Shown here: positions 25,340 to 35,400 of the stretch, in pieces | Position numbering within the stretch: position 1 is the first letter of the stretch | How the letters are laid out: each line of letters begins with the position of its first letter | Assembly (NCBI GenBank): GCA_003131625.1 | Contig: PKVY01000110.1 | Location: 27,951 to 76,177, forward strand | Source of the DNA: Acidobacterium sp. | GTDB taxonomy: Bacteria > Acidobacteriota > Terriglobia > Terriglobales > Acidobacteriaceae | Direction of reading: 5' to 3' | Length of the DNA stretch: 48,227 nucleotides | Made by a program: the position numbers and the translations under genes | The notes under the pieces: model-generated | The model's database searches: none | Seen by the model: the letters and a program-made list of their open reading frames with translations, nothing else | Told to the model about the DNA's origin: nothing

Positions 25340-26467
25340 CTACCTCGCAATTCGCGCCGACCCACCACCCATCACCCGCTCCACTTCCGCCAGCGTCGCC
25401 ATGCTCGTGTCGCCCGGAGTCGTCATCGCCAGCGCGCCATGCGCGACGCCGCAGCGCACCGCCCATTCCGCAGGTTTCCCCGAGAGAATCCCGTAAATCA
25501 GCCCCGACGCAAACGAGTCGCCGCCGCCCACGCGATCCAGAATCTCAACCTCCGTCTGCGGCACGTGCACGATCTTGTCCTCATACAAAGCCATCGCGCC
25601 CCACGCGTTCCTGGTCGCTGTATGCACGGTCCGCAGCGTCGTCGCAATCACTTTCAAATTAGGGAACGCCGCAGCCACATCCCGGAGCATCTGCTGGTAA
25701 CTCGCCACCGGCAGCTCCGCAAAGTCTTCCGCCACGCCCTCGAGCGAAATGCCCAGCATCGCCGAGAAATCCTCTTCATTCCCCAGCAGCAGGTCCACCT
25801 TCCGCACCAGCTCGCGATTCACCTCCCGCGCCTTGGCCTTTCCGCCAATGCTCTTCCACAGCGAGTCGCGAAAATTCAAATCGTAGGAAATCGGCGTCCC
25901 ATATTTCCGCGCAGCATCCATCGCCTCCGCTGCAACCGCAGGCGTCGACTCCGACAGCGCCGCAAAGATCCCACCCGTATGGAACCACCGCGCGCCTCCA
26001 GCGTCTCCAGTCCGGCCTGGCCCAAAAACCTCGTCCCAGTTCCAGTCCCCTGGTTGGCTCCCTGCAATCGCCGTGTGTCCGCGGTCCGAACATCCCGCCG
26101 CGGCCCGCACGCCAAACCCACGCTCCGTAAAATTCAGCCCGTTGCGCGCCGCGCGGCCCACGCCGTCATACGGCACCCAGCGGAGCAGGGAAGTGTCCAC
26201 ACCGCCCTGCAGGATCAGGTCCTCCACCAGCCGCCCCACCGCATTGTCCGCCAGCGCCGTCGCCACCGCCGTCTTCAACCCAAAGCACCGCCGTAGCCCG
26301 CGCGCGACATTGTATTCGCCGCCGCCCTCCCACACTGCAAACTGCCTCGCCGTGTGGATGCGCCCGTCGCCCGGATCGAGCCGCAGCATCACCTCGCCGA
26401 GGCTCACCTCGTCCCAACGCGTCGCGCTCTGCTTCAGCCGAATCGCCTCCATCCGTCCATTCTCCAC
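25340..26467 (-). CDS. PfkB-family sugar kinase, probable 2-keto-3-deoxygluconate kinase
   Basis: The 375-residue kinase has the PfkB N-terminal pattern SLGEVMLRLDP and EGGGEYNVARGLRRCFG, and the C-terminal DRVGGGDSFASGLIYGIL with the catalytic Asp near residue 320. An acidobacterial-style long insert (about residues 115-160) precedes the core. Assignment as KDG kinase comes from the aldolase next door and the GE-M / GG-NVA pattern of KDG kinases; other 2-keto or ribose-type sugars remain possible. The ATG at 26452 (MEAIRLK) is an alternative start. Confidence 0.8.
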   Translation of the reverse strand: MENGRMEAIRLKQSATRWDEVSLGEVMLRLDPGDGRIHTARQFAVWEGGGEYNVARGLRRCFGLKTAVATALADNAVGRLVEDLILQGGVDTSLLRWVPYDGVGRAARNGLNFTERGFGVRAAAGCSDRGHTAIAGSQPGDWNWDEVFGPGRTGDAGGARWFHTGGIFAALSESTPAVAAEAMDAARKYGTPISYDLNFRDSLWKSIGGKAKAREVNRELVRKVDLLLGNEEDFSAMLGISLEGVAEDFAELPVASYQQMLRDVAAAFPNLKVIATTLRTVHTATRNAWGAMALYEDKIVHVPQTEVEILDRVGGGDSFASGLIYGILSGKPAEWAVRCGVAHGALAMTTPGDTSMATLAEVERVMGGGSARIAR

Positions 26468-26516
26468 GCGCCCCTTGCCGCCTGTCCCGTTTTCCGAGAC
26501 TCGCCGTGGGCCGTCA

Positions 26517-26558
26517 CCCTGAGCCCTGTACCCTGCACCCTCTACCCTGTACCCTGTT
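26517..26558 (+). repeat. Heptamer tandem repeat, six copies (CCCTGTA-type)
   Basis: CCCTGAG, CCCTGTA, CCCTGCA, CCCTCTA, CCCTGTA and CCCTGTT run head to tail in the 95-base gap between the divergent kinase and isomerase genes, ending five bases before the isomerase ATG. It leaves little room for a normal promoter and ribosome-binding site next to the + strand gene. Confidence 0.8.
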
Positions 26559-26562
26559 ACGC

Positions 26563-27522
26563 ATGAAAGTCGGAGTCTTCACCCCGCTCCTCTCCCAACT
26601 GCCTCTCCCCGCTGTTCTCGACAAGCTCAAGGCTCTCCACATCGACACCGTTGAATTCGGCACCGGCAATTATCCCGGCGACGCGCATTGCAAGCTCTCC
26701 ATGCTCGACGACCCCAAAGCCCTCGCCGAATTCCAGAAGATCCTTGCGGATCGCGGCATTTCCATCAGCGCGCTCAGCTGCCACGGCAACGCGCTGCATC
26801 CCGATCCCGCCCGCGCCGCGCACGACCGCGACGTTAGCCGCAAAACCATCCTCCTCGCCGAAAAACTCGGCGTCCCCGTTGTCGTCGACTTCTCCGGCTG
26901 CCCCGGCGACTCGCCGAAATCCACTGCGCCCAACTGGGTCACCTGTCCCTGGCCGCCCGACTACCTCGACGTACTCGCCTGGCAGTGGGATAAGGTCGTC
27001 ACGCCCTACTGGACCGAGCACGGCAAGTTCGCCGCCGACCACGGCGTCCGCATCGCCATCGAGATGCATCCCGGCTTCGTCGCCTACAGTCCGGAGACCA
27101 TGCTCAAACTCCGCGCCATCGCAGGTCCCTCCGTCGGCGCCAATCTCGATCCCAGTCACCTCTTCTGGCAGAACATCGACCCCATCGCTGCCGTCCGCGT
27201 GCTCGGCGACGCCATCTTTTATGTCCACGCCAAAGACACGCAGCTCTACCCCGCCAACCTCCCGCTCACCGGCGTCCTCGACACCAAGCCCTACGCCGAC
27301 GAGCGCAACCGCGGCTGGATCTTCCGCACCTGCGGCTACGGCCACGGCGCCGAGTGGTGGAAAGAATTCGTCTCCACCCTGCGGATGTACGGCTACGACA
27401 ACGTTCTCTCCATCGAGCACGAAGACTCGCTGCTCTCCGCCGAAGAAGGCCTCACCAAAGCCGCCGCGTTTCTCAATGAACTCGTCATCCGCGAGCAGCC
27501 CGGCCCAATGTGGTGGGCATAA
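26563..27522 (+). CDS. Sugar phosphate isomerase/epimerase (xylose isomerase-like TIM barrel)
   Basis: The 319-residue TIM-barrel protein of the AP-endonuclease-2 superfamily has the metal-site residues in AIEMHPGFVAYSP (Glu), NLDPSHLFWQ (Asp), FYVHAKDTQ (His) and SIEHEDSLL (Glu). No signal peptide. I prefer the ATG at 26563; the frame is open upstream only through the heptamer tract. It is followed 17 bases later by a dehydrogenase. This combination (isomerase plus Gfo/Idh) is common in sugar, inositol and uronate pathways; the exact substrate is not shown. Confidence 0.87.
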   Translation: MKVGVFTPLLSQLPLPAVLDKLKALHIDTVEFGTGNYPGDAHCKLSMLDDPKALAEFQKILADRGISISALSCHGNALHPDPARAAHDRDVSRKTILLAEKLGVPVVVDFSGCPGDSPKSTAPNWVTCPWPPDYLDVLAWQWDKVVTPYWTEHGKFAADHGVRIAIEMHPGFVAYSPETMLKLRAIAGPSVGANLDPSHLFWQNIDPIAAVRVLGDAIFYVHAKDTQLYPANLPLTGVLDTKPYADERNRGWIFRTCGYGHGAEWWKEFVSTLRMYGYDNVLSIEHEDSLLSAEEGLTKAAAFLNELVIREQPGPMWWA

Positions 27523-27539
27523 GCCTTGAGACAGAAATT

Positions 27540-28688
27540 ATGACCAAGCGCATCCGCACCGCCGTCCTCGGCACAGGATTCATGGGCCGCGTCCATCTCG
27601 AAGCCCTTCGCCGCGTGGAGAACGTCGACGTGGCCGCCATTGCCGGCCGCAACGCCGCCGCCGCAGAGAAACTCGGCTCCGCTTTCGCCGTTCCGCACGC
27701 GAGCCCTGACGCCATCCTCCGCGACCCCACCATCGACGCCGTCCACATCTGCACGCCCAACGCCCAGCACTTTCCCATGGCGAAAGAAGCCCTGCTGGCC
27801 GGCAAGCACGTCCTCTGCGAAAAGCCGCTCGCCGTCAGCGTCGCCGAAGCCCAGGAACTCGCAGCCCTCGCCGCTCAAAGAGAATTACGTAACTGCGTCT
27901 GTCACAATCTCCGCTACTACCCCATGGTCCAGCAGATGCGCCAGATGCGCATCGACGGCGACCTCGGCGAAATCCTCGTCGTCCAGGGCACCTACTCCCA
28001 GGACTGGCTCCTCTACGCGACCGACTGGAACTGGCGCGTCGACTCGAAAGCCGGCGGCCCTTCGCGCTGCATGGCCGACATCGGCTCCCACTGGTTCGAT
28101 ATGGCCGAGCATCTCACCGGCCTCCGCGTCACCTCGCTCTGCGCCGACCTCAACACGGTCCACAAAACGCGCCAACAGCCCAAAGGCTCCGTCGAAACCT
28201 TCGCCAACAAGATGCTCTCCACCGCCGACGTGATCGAAACCCCCATCGACACCGAAGACTTCGGCGCCGTCGTCTTCCGAATGGGCGAACGCGCTCGTGG
28301 CGCGATGACCGCAAGCCAGGTATCCGCCGGCCGCAAGAACCGCCTCAGCATCGAAATCTACGGAACCCAATCCGGCGTCGCCTGGGATCAGGAACGTCCC
28401 GACGAGTTGTGGATCGGCCATCGCAACAGCGCGAATTGCATCATCATTAAGGATCCTGCGCTGCTCAAGCCCGCCGCTCGCACCTTCGCCGACCTTCCTG
28501 GCGGCCACAGCGAAGGCTACGACGACACCTTCAAGCAGGTCTTCCGCCGCTTCTACGCCTCCATCGCCGATGCTGAAGCGCCACAGGACTACCCGCACTT
28601 CGCCGACGGTCTGCGGCAGATGGTGATCCTCGGCGCAGAACTCGAGAGCAGCCACAAACGAAGCTGGACCGACGTCCCCGCAGTCTGA
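27540..28688 (+). CDS. Gfo/Idh/MocA family oxidoreductase (cytoplasmic)
   Basis: The 382-residue enzyme has the nucleotide-binding GTGFMGRVH (11-19) and the EKPL motif at 94-97, with the C-terminal substrate domain (HLTGLRVTSLCADLNTV, GGHSEGYDDTFKQVF). No signal peptide, unlike the paralog at 17813. It shares the isomerase transcript and is followed by an MFS gene. Possible substrates are hexuronates, inositols or keto-sugars; the sequence does not tell which. The stop falls within a 21-bp tandem repeat. Confidence 0.88.
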   Translation: MTKRIRTAVLGTGFMGRVHLEALRRVENVDVAAIAGRNAAAAEKLGSAFAVPHASPDAILRDPTIDAVHICTPNAQHFPMAKEALLAGKHVLCEKPLAVSVAEAQELAALAAQRELRNCVCHNLRYYPMVQQMRQMRIDGDLGEILVVQGTYSQDWLLYATDWNWRVDSKAGGPSRCMADIGSHWFDMAEHLTGLRVTSLCADLNTVHKTRQQPKGSVETFANKMLSTADVIETPIDTEDFGAVVFRMGERARGAMTASQVSAGRKNRLSIEIYGTQSGVAWDQERPDELWIGHRNSANCIIIKDPALLKPAARTFADLPGGHSEGYDDTFKQVFRRFYASIADAEAPQDYPHFADGLRQMVILGAELESSHKRSWTDVPAV

Positions 28689-28727
28689 AACCGCAATCGA
28701 GCAGTCCGAAACCGCAGTCGAGCAGTC
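28681..28727 (+). repeat. 21-bp tandem repeat, 2.2 copies
   Basis: CAGTCTGAAACCGCAATCGA plus one base, then a second unit differing at two positions, then CAGTC. The repeat begins inside the last codons of the dehydrogenase and contains its stop codon. Confidence 0.7.
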
Positions 28728-28754
28728 AACTGGAAGTGAAAAGGAGCCTGGCCC

Positions 28755-29888
28755 TTGCTGATCCTCGCTGCTGTGGTCGCGATTTTCGTCTACGGCATGA
28801 TTGCCGCCATGCTGGGCACCATCCTGCCCGACCTTTCCAGCCGCTTCCAGCTCACGCCGCGCCAGAACGGGACCATCGCTTTCGCCCAGGCGCTCGGCCT
28901 CATGCTCGCCTCGCTCGGCGTCGGCCCGCTGCTCGACGACTTCGGCAAGAAGGCCGGCCTCATCCTCGGGCTCGCCCTCATCTTCCTCGTGCTCCTCGCC
29001 CTGCCGCGCTCCTCGGGCTACCGCAGCATCATCTTCTTGCTGTTCCTCCTGGGCTGCGGCGGCGGCATCGTCGTGACCGGCGCCAACGCGCTCACCAGCG
29101 ATGTGGGAGAAGCGCATCGCGCTATTGCCCTCAACCTCGTCAACATCTTCTTCGGCCTCGGCGGGCTCGCCACCCCCTTCATTTCCGCCAATCTCTTCAA
29201 CCGCAACTGGGTCCGCCTTTGCTACACCGTTGCTGGACTCACCGTCGTGACCCTCGTCATTCAGGTTGCCGCCCACATGCCGCCGCCCACCGGTGCCGGC
29301 CGCTTCATTTTCGCGGACGCAGGCCCCGTCCTCGGCCGCCCTATCCTCTTTCTCCTCGGATTCCTGCTCTTCCTCTACGTCGGCTGCGAAGTCGGCGTGT
29401 GGAACTGGCTCGTTCGTCACCTCATCGCGCAGGGAATTGCCGAGTCGCGAGCCCTCAACATCCTCTCTTTGGGATTCGCCCTCGGCCTCCTCATCGGCCG
29501 TGCCGCCGTCGCGCCCATCCTCATCGGCGTTCCGCCGATTTACGTCACGCTGGGCGCTTCTGTAGCCATGGCTGTTACAACTTTCCTCATGCTGCGGACC
29601 AACAAGCCCGGTCCCGCCGCTGTCCTCGTCTTTCTCGCCGGACTCTCCATGGCCCCCGTCTTCCCGACGACCCTGGCCATCGTCGCCGACGCCTTCCCAC
29701 GCATGACCTCGACCGCCATCGGCATCGTGATCACCTGCGGATGGGCCGGCCTCGCGGTCAGCTCCCGCATCATCGGCGCGATTGCCGGAAGCGATCCAAA
29801 GCGCATTCGCAAAGCGCTCCTCGTCATCCCCGCCTCATCGGTCCTCATGATTGTCCTGAATCTGGGAATCCTGGCCATGGCGCGCTAA
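28755..29888 (+). CDS. Major facilitator superfamily transporter
   Basis: The 377-residue protein has 11-12 predicted transmembrane helices. The TTG at 28755 has a good Shine-Dalgarno (AAGGAG at 28741-28746, eight bases before). The loop LLDDFGKKAGLIL between helices 2 and 3 is the MFS A-motif position. It resembles FucP-type sugar transporters in helix pattern. Third gene of the + strand set (isomerase, dehydrogenase, transporter), so it probably imports the sugar they use. It ends 13 bases before a convergent gene. Confidence 0.87.
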   Translation: MLILAAVVAIFVYGMIAAMLGTILPDLSSRFQLTPRQNGTIAFAQALGLMLASLGVGPLLDDFGKKAGLILGLALIFLVLLALPRSSGYRSIIFLLFLLGCGGGIVVTGANALTSDVGEAHRAIALNLVNIFFGLGGLATPFISANLFNRNWVRLCYTVAGLTVVTLVIQVAAHMPPPTGAGRFIFADAGPVLGRPILFLLGFLLFLYVGCEVGVWNWLVRHLIAQGIAESRALNILSLGFALGLLIGRAAVAPILIGVPPIYVTLGASVAMAVTTFLMLRTNKPGPAAVLVFLAGLSMAPVFPTTLAIVADAFPRMTSTAIGIVITCGWAGLAVSSRIIGAIAGSDPKRIRKALLVIPASSVLMIVLNLGILAMAR

Positions 29889-29901
29889 CCGGCCGAACCC
29901 C

Positions 29902-30792
29902 TCAGACAGACTTCAGCCAATCCGCGTCCGTCTTCAGCGCGTCCATCGCCGGCATATCGGGAAACGCCTCCTGCTCGACGAAGATGTGCCGGATCCGCGC
30001 CTTCTTTGCCGCCGCAAAGATGCTCGCGTAGTCGATGCTGCCGCGCCCCATCTCCGTCGACACGGGTTCCATCCCCGGCTTCCACCCCTCGAGCTTGAAT
30101 TCCTTGACGTGCAGCATCACATAGCGATCGGGATAACGCGTCAGATACTCCTCCGGCTTGTGCCCGCCAATCACCACCCACCCGCAATCCATCTCCATCG
30201 CCACCAGCTTCGGGTCGGTCAACCGCAGCAACTCGTCATACGGCAGAAACCCGTCGTGCTCGTGGAATTCGACGAAGTGGTTGTGATAGCCGAGCTGCAT
30301 CCCCTCGCTGCGCACCCGCGCCCCGATCCGGTTCAGCTCATCGGCATTCCACTTCCAGTCATCGGCGGGCATCGCTTCAAGGCCGGCAACCCAGCTCAGC
30401 CCCTTCGCCTTCGAAGGGTCGCGCAGCAGCGGCGACGAGCACACAATGTAGTCGAGCCCCAGATCCCGCCCAAACTCCACAATCTCGTCGAGCGACTGCA
30501 GCGCCTGCAGCGAATAGTGCGCGCTCACGCAGCGCAGTCCTGCCTGCGCCATCGCCCGCTTCACCTCCGCAGCCGAATGCCCGTAGAATCCAGCCGCCTC
30601 ACACTCGCGATAGCCCATCGCTCCCAGTTGCCGCAGCGTGCCGTCGAAATCCTTCGGCAAAAAGTCCCGCACCGAGTAGAGTTGCAATCCCAGCGGCAAT
30701 CCCAGCGGGCTCGCCCACAGCGCGCGCGCCTCCAGCAGGACCGCACATGCCGCTGCCCCCTCCACGAAATCCCTTCGCGAAATCCCACTCAT
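29902..30792 (-). CDS. Sugar phosphate isomerase/epimerase, Tat-exported
   Basis: The 296-residue protein starts with a twin-arginine signal (SGISRRDFVEGAAACAVLL) and a TIM barrel of the xylose-isomerase-like group: LGLQLYSVRDFLP, LGYHNHFVEF (His, likely metal ligand), MEMDCGWVVIGG, VMLHVKEFKLEG and IFVEQEAF. Upstream in-frame codons to 30852 look non-coding. It lies 46 bases after the GH79 gene on the same strand and probably shares its transcript, suggesting periplasmic processing of a released sugar. Substrate unknown. Confidence 0.85.
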   Translation of the reverse strand: MSGISRRDFVEGAAACAVLLEARALWASPLGLPLGLQLYSVRDFLPKDFDGTLRQLGAMGYRECEAAGFYGHSAAEVKRAMAQAGLRCVSAHYSLQALQSLDEIVEFGRDLGLDYIVCSSPLLRDPSKAKGLSWVAGLEAMPADDWKWNADELNRIGARVRSEGMQLGYHNHFVEFHEHDGFLPYDELLRLTDPKLVAMEMDCGWVVIGGHKPEEYLTRYPDRYVMLHVKEFKLEGWKPGMEPVSTEMGRGSIDYASIFAAAKKARIRHIFVEQEAFPDMPAMDALKTDADWLKSV

Positions 30793-30838
30793 CCCATCGC
30801 CTCTCTCTACAACGCACGCCCGGTGCACGCAACGCGCC

Positions 30839-32377
30839 TCATCGTTCCCCAAAGTGGAATGTCACCAGCGCTGCGCTGCCCGCAGGCAACCCGATCGACG
30901 CTGCTCCATCGTGCACCGGCAACTCCTCGGCGCGCGCCGCGTCCCACGCGCCGCTCGCCCCCACCGGATTGCTCCCCAGCGTCACATCCTGCATGTCGTC
31001 GAGCCGCGGCGCGGAAAGTCGCAGCGCCCGAGCCCACCCCGCGCCCTCGGCCCCTTCAATTCTGACCTGCACCGGCCGATCCGCATGCTTGTTGAAAACG
31101 ACCGCCCGCACACGCTCCGACGGGTCCGTATCGCTGAGCACGCCATACGCCGTCACCAGCGGTGCGTTCTCCTGGCCGTCCTGATGCGCTCCGATCAGGT
31201 GTCCCGCTCCCGTTTGCGCGAACAGCAACATGCCATAGAAAATTGGCCGCGCGGTGAAGCCGCTGGCCACCGTGCCCGCGATCGGCGTGTAAACGCCGTA
31301 GCCGCCACCATGGAAGTTAATCCCCACGCCACCCGCGCTCGCCAGCTGATACATCAAATCCGCTCCCCACAGCGCCGATGCGAACGTGTCGCTCACGCCT
31401 GCCTTGCCGCCCTGATAACACGAATTCGTCTCCGCGAGCCGAAAAGGCAAATTCGACTCCGCCTTCGTCTGCGCCATCCCCTCGAATTCCTGCACCAGCT
31501 TCGGATTGGGCCGCAGCAGCCGTTCGATAGTCATCGAAGGATCGGTCGGCGGACCCTCCGCATAATAATGCTGCGACAGAAACGCCACTTCACTCTTGAA
31601 CTGCTTCGCAAACGGCGCCAGCCACTCGTTGTTGTACGCGGTGTCAGGTCCAGCGAACGGCGCGTTGGGCGCCTTCTGCCGAATCACCTCATAGAAGTGC
31701 TGCCACTCCTGCGCGAACTGTGCAAAGTTGTAGTCCGATTTGCGCAACCCGTTCCGGTAAAACAGATCCGGCTCGTTGCAAAGCTGAAAGGCGATCAGCT
31801 TGTCGCCCATGGTCCGCATCACGTAATCCGCTTCCCCCGCAGCCGTCTCCGCGCTCCCCGTGCCCATGTTCAGCCCGTAGATCAGCTTCCATCCGGTCGC
31901 ATCGATAAACCCGCGCAGGTTGCGCACGGCTTGTGGCGTAATCTTCTTCGCGGCCGCCGGCCCGTGGCCCGTGTCCGGCCCTACCGCCAGCGCCTGGGGG
32001 ATCACGTTGGCCTGCGCATCCTCCCGCACCGCCTCCGTCGGCGTCGCATTCGCCTGCCGCACCGTTTCGGGCGACCAGGTGCAGTACTCGCTGGTATTGC
32101 CGCCGATGCGCAGCACCCCCAATCGTCCCAGCCGCCGCACAAAGCCCACCAGTTCCGTATTTGCCGCCGAAAAGAAATCCGGATCGGCCAGCTGCGCCGT
32201 CTCATAACTGAGCCCCGTAAAATCGGCCGGAATCGGATTTCCCCGTTGGTGCGGATCGAGCGTGAGCCGAAGCGAAACAGCTGAAACGTCCTGCGCCCAT
32301 CCCAGCCGTCCGCACGCCGCCGCGCCCGAAGCGAGCGCGGACCCTTGCAAAAATCTTCTGCGATCCATGGTCGCCAT
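30839..32377 (-). CDS. GH79-family beta-glucuronidase
   Basis: The 512-residue enzyme has a Tat-like signal (MDRRRFLQGSALASGAAACG) and a GH79-type (beta/alpha)8 domain. The acid/base Glu202 is in FQLCNEPDLFY and the nucleophile Glu316 in RLAETNSCY; LRIGGNTSEYCTW is the N-terminal family block. A C-terminal beta domain (about 415-512) completes it. GH79 members release glucuronic acid or 4-O-methyl-glucuronic acid from arabinogalactans, xylans or glycosaminoglycans; a glucuronidase of this type is known from Acidobacterium. The start may be ATG 32377 or 32368. Placed between the TonB receptor and an isomerase, it points to a uronate-use locus. Confidence 0.86.
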   Translation of the reverse strand: MATMDRRRFLQGSALASGAAACGRLGWAQDVSAVSLRLTLDPHQRGNPIPADFTGLSYETAQLADPDFFSAANTELVGFVRRLGRLGVLRIGGNTSEYCTWSPETVRQANATPTEAVREDAQANVIPQALAVGPDTGHGPAAAKKITPQAVRNLRGFIDATGWKLIYGLNMGTGSAETAAGEADYVMRTMGDKLIAFQLCNEPDLFYRNGLRKSDYNFAQFAQEWQHFYEVIRQKAPNAPFAGPDTAYNNEWLAPFAKQFKSEVAFLSQHYYAEGPPTDPSMTIERLLRPNPKLVQEFEGMAQTKAESNLPFRLAETNSCYQGGKAGVSDTFASALWGADLMYQLASAGGVGINFHGGGYGVYTPIAGTVASGFTARPIFYGMLLFAQTGAGHLIGAHQDGQENAPLVTAYGVLSDTDPSERVRAVVFNKHADRPVQVRIEGAEGAGWARALRLSAPRLDDMQDVTLGSNPVGASGAWDAARAEELPVHDGAASIGLPAGSAALVTFHFGER

Positions 32378-32436
32378 TCGACCACACCGTCACTCTCACC
32401 GCAACATCGGCGCCAGTTCATCACTGCCTTGCGCGC

Positions 32437-32472
32437 AAAGAAAAAGCGCAGTGGAGCATCGCCCCACTGCGC
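32437..32472 (-). terminator. Rho-independent terminator after the TonB receptor gene
   Basis: On the minus strand the 9-bp stem GCGCAGTGG/CCACTGCGC with a nine-base loop is followed directly by TTTTTCTTT (plus-strand AAAGAAAAA at 32437-32445). It lies between the receptor (stop 32494) and the GH79 gene (start 32377), so the two may be separate transcripts or partly read through. Confidence 0.88.
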
Positions 32473-32493
32473 CTGTTAGTACCTCTGCCAATT

Positions 32494-35400
32494 CTAGAAC
32501 AGCAACTTGCCACCGAACTGGAACACACGCGGATCGTTCGCGCTTGTGACCTGGCCGAAGTTGCCATCGGTGAATCCCAGGTCCAGACCGCTGAATTCCG
32601 TGTGGTTGAAAGTGTTGTAAGATTCAGCGCGGATCTCAATCCGCGTCCCCTCGTTCTGCGTCAGCGCAAAGGATTTGAACAAGCTGAGGTTCCAGTTATC
32701 CAGCCCCGGTCCTCTCACGGCATTTCTGCCGGCGGTCCCGAAGCCGTTGTTGCCGCCGCCGTTCCACGGCGCGGTGGGCGCAGCGAACGCCGAGGTGTTG
32801 AACCACGCCGCGCGCGTCTTCGGCCCGCTTACCTGGCCCACCAGATTTGGACGGTTGGTCGTTCCGCCGCCCAGACCCAGCGTGTCCGTTCCGTAGGTTA
32901 CGTTGCTCGGCAGGCCGGTCTCAAAGGTTGTTACGCCCGAGAAGACCCAGCCGCCCAGCAGGCTCCGCTCCGCGAAGCTGTCCGCGTGCATGAAGAACGG
33001 AATGTTGTACACGTAGTTGGCTTCGAAGTTGTGACGCCGGTCGTAGGTCCCCGACGCCCGATCGTACCTCAGGTTGAACGGATCCGATACCGTGCTCAGA
33101 TCGTCGCCCTGAATGTCGATCTCGTGCGCCCAGGTATACGCAAACTGCGCTGTCAAACCGTGCTTGTTCTCCATGCGCAGCGCGGCCTGCAGGCTGTTGT
33201 AGGTGGCGTTGGTGGCATTGTCGTCCTCGGTGATGCCGGCCCATCCCGGGAACTGCCGATACAGATTGGCATTCGCTCCCTTGGTGACCGCCTCCCGGTC
33301 CGTCACGTCGCTCAGTGGCAGCGTGTTGATGGCGCGGTCATCGTCCTGGTTCCAGCCGCCCGATCCGACATACTGCACCATAGCCATAATGGCCGGAGCG
33401 ATCTGCTGCTGCACTCCCAGGCTGTACTGCGCCGTGCCCGGGTTCGGATAGTAGTACCCCAGCGTGCCCATGCTCGCAGGGAACACCGGATTGGACGCCA
33501 CCTGACCAGTGACAGCGCTGGTGTGGGGATTGGTGAACTCCACCGAATTCGCCGTCGGCTGGTATGCATACGGCGGGTTGGTGTCCGTCCCGTAGATATC
33601 GTTGCCCTGGATGCGTTCGTAGAAGATACCTGCGCCACCCCGGATTACCGTCTTGCCGTTGCCCCGCAGGTCATAGGCAAAGCCCACACGCGGCTGCCAC
33701 GTCCAGTAGTCGTTCTTCACCAGTCCACGTGGGAAGCCGTTGACGCTCGGACGTCCGATCCCATTCAGATAGAAGGGAACCGGCGCATTCGTCGGGTTGG
33801 CAAATCCCGGACCGCTCGGGTTCAGAGTCCCGTCAGCAGCCGGAAACTGCTCGTTGGAGGTGCTGAACAGCGAAGGTACAAAATTCGCCGTCTGGTTGAA
33901 CTTCTCATAAACGTGCGGCAGCGCGTCATAGCGCAACCCCAGATTCAGTGTTAACCGCGACGACAAATGCCAGTTATCCATTCCGTAGAACGAATAAGTG
34001 TTGTTGAGCCAGTGGAACATGTCGATGATCTGCAGCTGCTTGAAGTTGTCCGCATCGCCCAGCAGGAAATTGATATACGAATCGCCGGAGAAGTCCGTCC
34101 CGAAGCTGTAGTCCCCCTGGGTATCGGCCTGCTGCTGCTGATTCTTGTCATTCCGCATATAAGCGAATCCGAACTTCAGGCCATGGCGGCCCTTCGTCCA
34201 GGAAACATCGTCACGCGGCTGCCAGTCCAGGAACGCGTTCTTCCACGGCCAGTAGTTGATCGTCCAGTTCGTGCCCAGGGGCGCGCCCAGATCCACCGAT
34301 GGCATCCGATTCAGCAGGTTGTTCGCCCCCGGGAAGTATCCCGTCTGCGTCCAGCCTGAAGGTTGCGCATAAATACCGAGCGGCGTGATGTTAATGCTGT
34401 TGCCGTTCACGTTGATCGACGTCTCGTTCAGCAGGGTCGGCGAGATCGTCTGGGTCAGCTTAATTACCGTGCCCCACGTCGGATTGCCGAATACGTCTCC
34501 CGTTGTCGGATAGGTGTCATTACTCCACATATCCGGGTAATACGTCTGCGACATCTGATCGTGAATCCAGTGCCCCATCAGGTGCATTCTGTCCGTGATG
34601 TCGTGGTCGATGCGCACCACGTCTTCCCGTACGTACGTCGGCTGCGTCGGCGACGCCACATACTGCGGCGATCCGCTCGCCGATGTCGAGTTCGATACCG
34701 GAATCGCTCCCGTCTTCATAAACAGCACCGCGTTGGGATCCATCAGGTTGGATGGAATCACCCCGCCCGGGAATGAGTTGCCCGCCACCAGACCATCCTG
34801 CGTGTACAGCGTCATCTTGGCCGGGTCCGTGGTTGCCGGTACGCAGGGAGCGGTCTGCCCCGCGTTGCAGATTCCGGAGTTCGGCGATTCCTTGAAGCCC
34901 GGCGGAAGTTTATAAGTCAGCGCCGCCCCGGCGGTCGGAACGTCGTAGCTCGGAATCGTGTTATTGGCCGTCGGATTCGCGCCCTGAATGTACCGGCGCC
35001 ATTCCTCGCTGTAGAAGAAGAACGTCCGGCTCTTGTCCTTCGGATAAACTCCGGGAATAAAGAGCGGGCCCCCGATATCTCCGCCAAAAATGTTCAGGCG
35101 CAGTTCCGGTGTCGCTGTATTCGACAGCTTCGAGAAATAATTCTCCGCATCGAAATCGTCGTTCCGGTTGAATTCCCACACTCCCCCGTGGAAATTCTTC
35201 GTACCCGACTTCAGAGCCATCACCATGGTCCCGCCCGAGGCGATCCCATAATCCGGCTGGTAATTGCTGTCCAGCGTCTGGAATTCCGCCAGCACATCCG
35301 GCGAAGGCATCACATCCGGCCGGCCGCCGCTGCCGCGGTCGTACACTTCTCCGCCGTCCAGAAGCCAGTTGTTGTGCCCCGGGCGCATCCCGTTAAAGCT

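Noticed and set aside
26517-26558. Telomere-like or origin repeat
   Set aside because: A short degenerate intergenic heptamer tract; no DnaA boxes or replication genes nearby.
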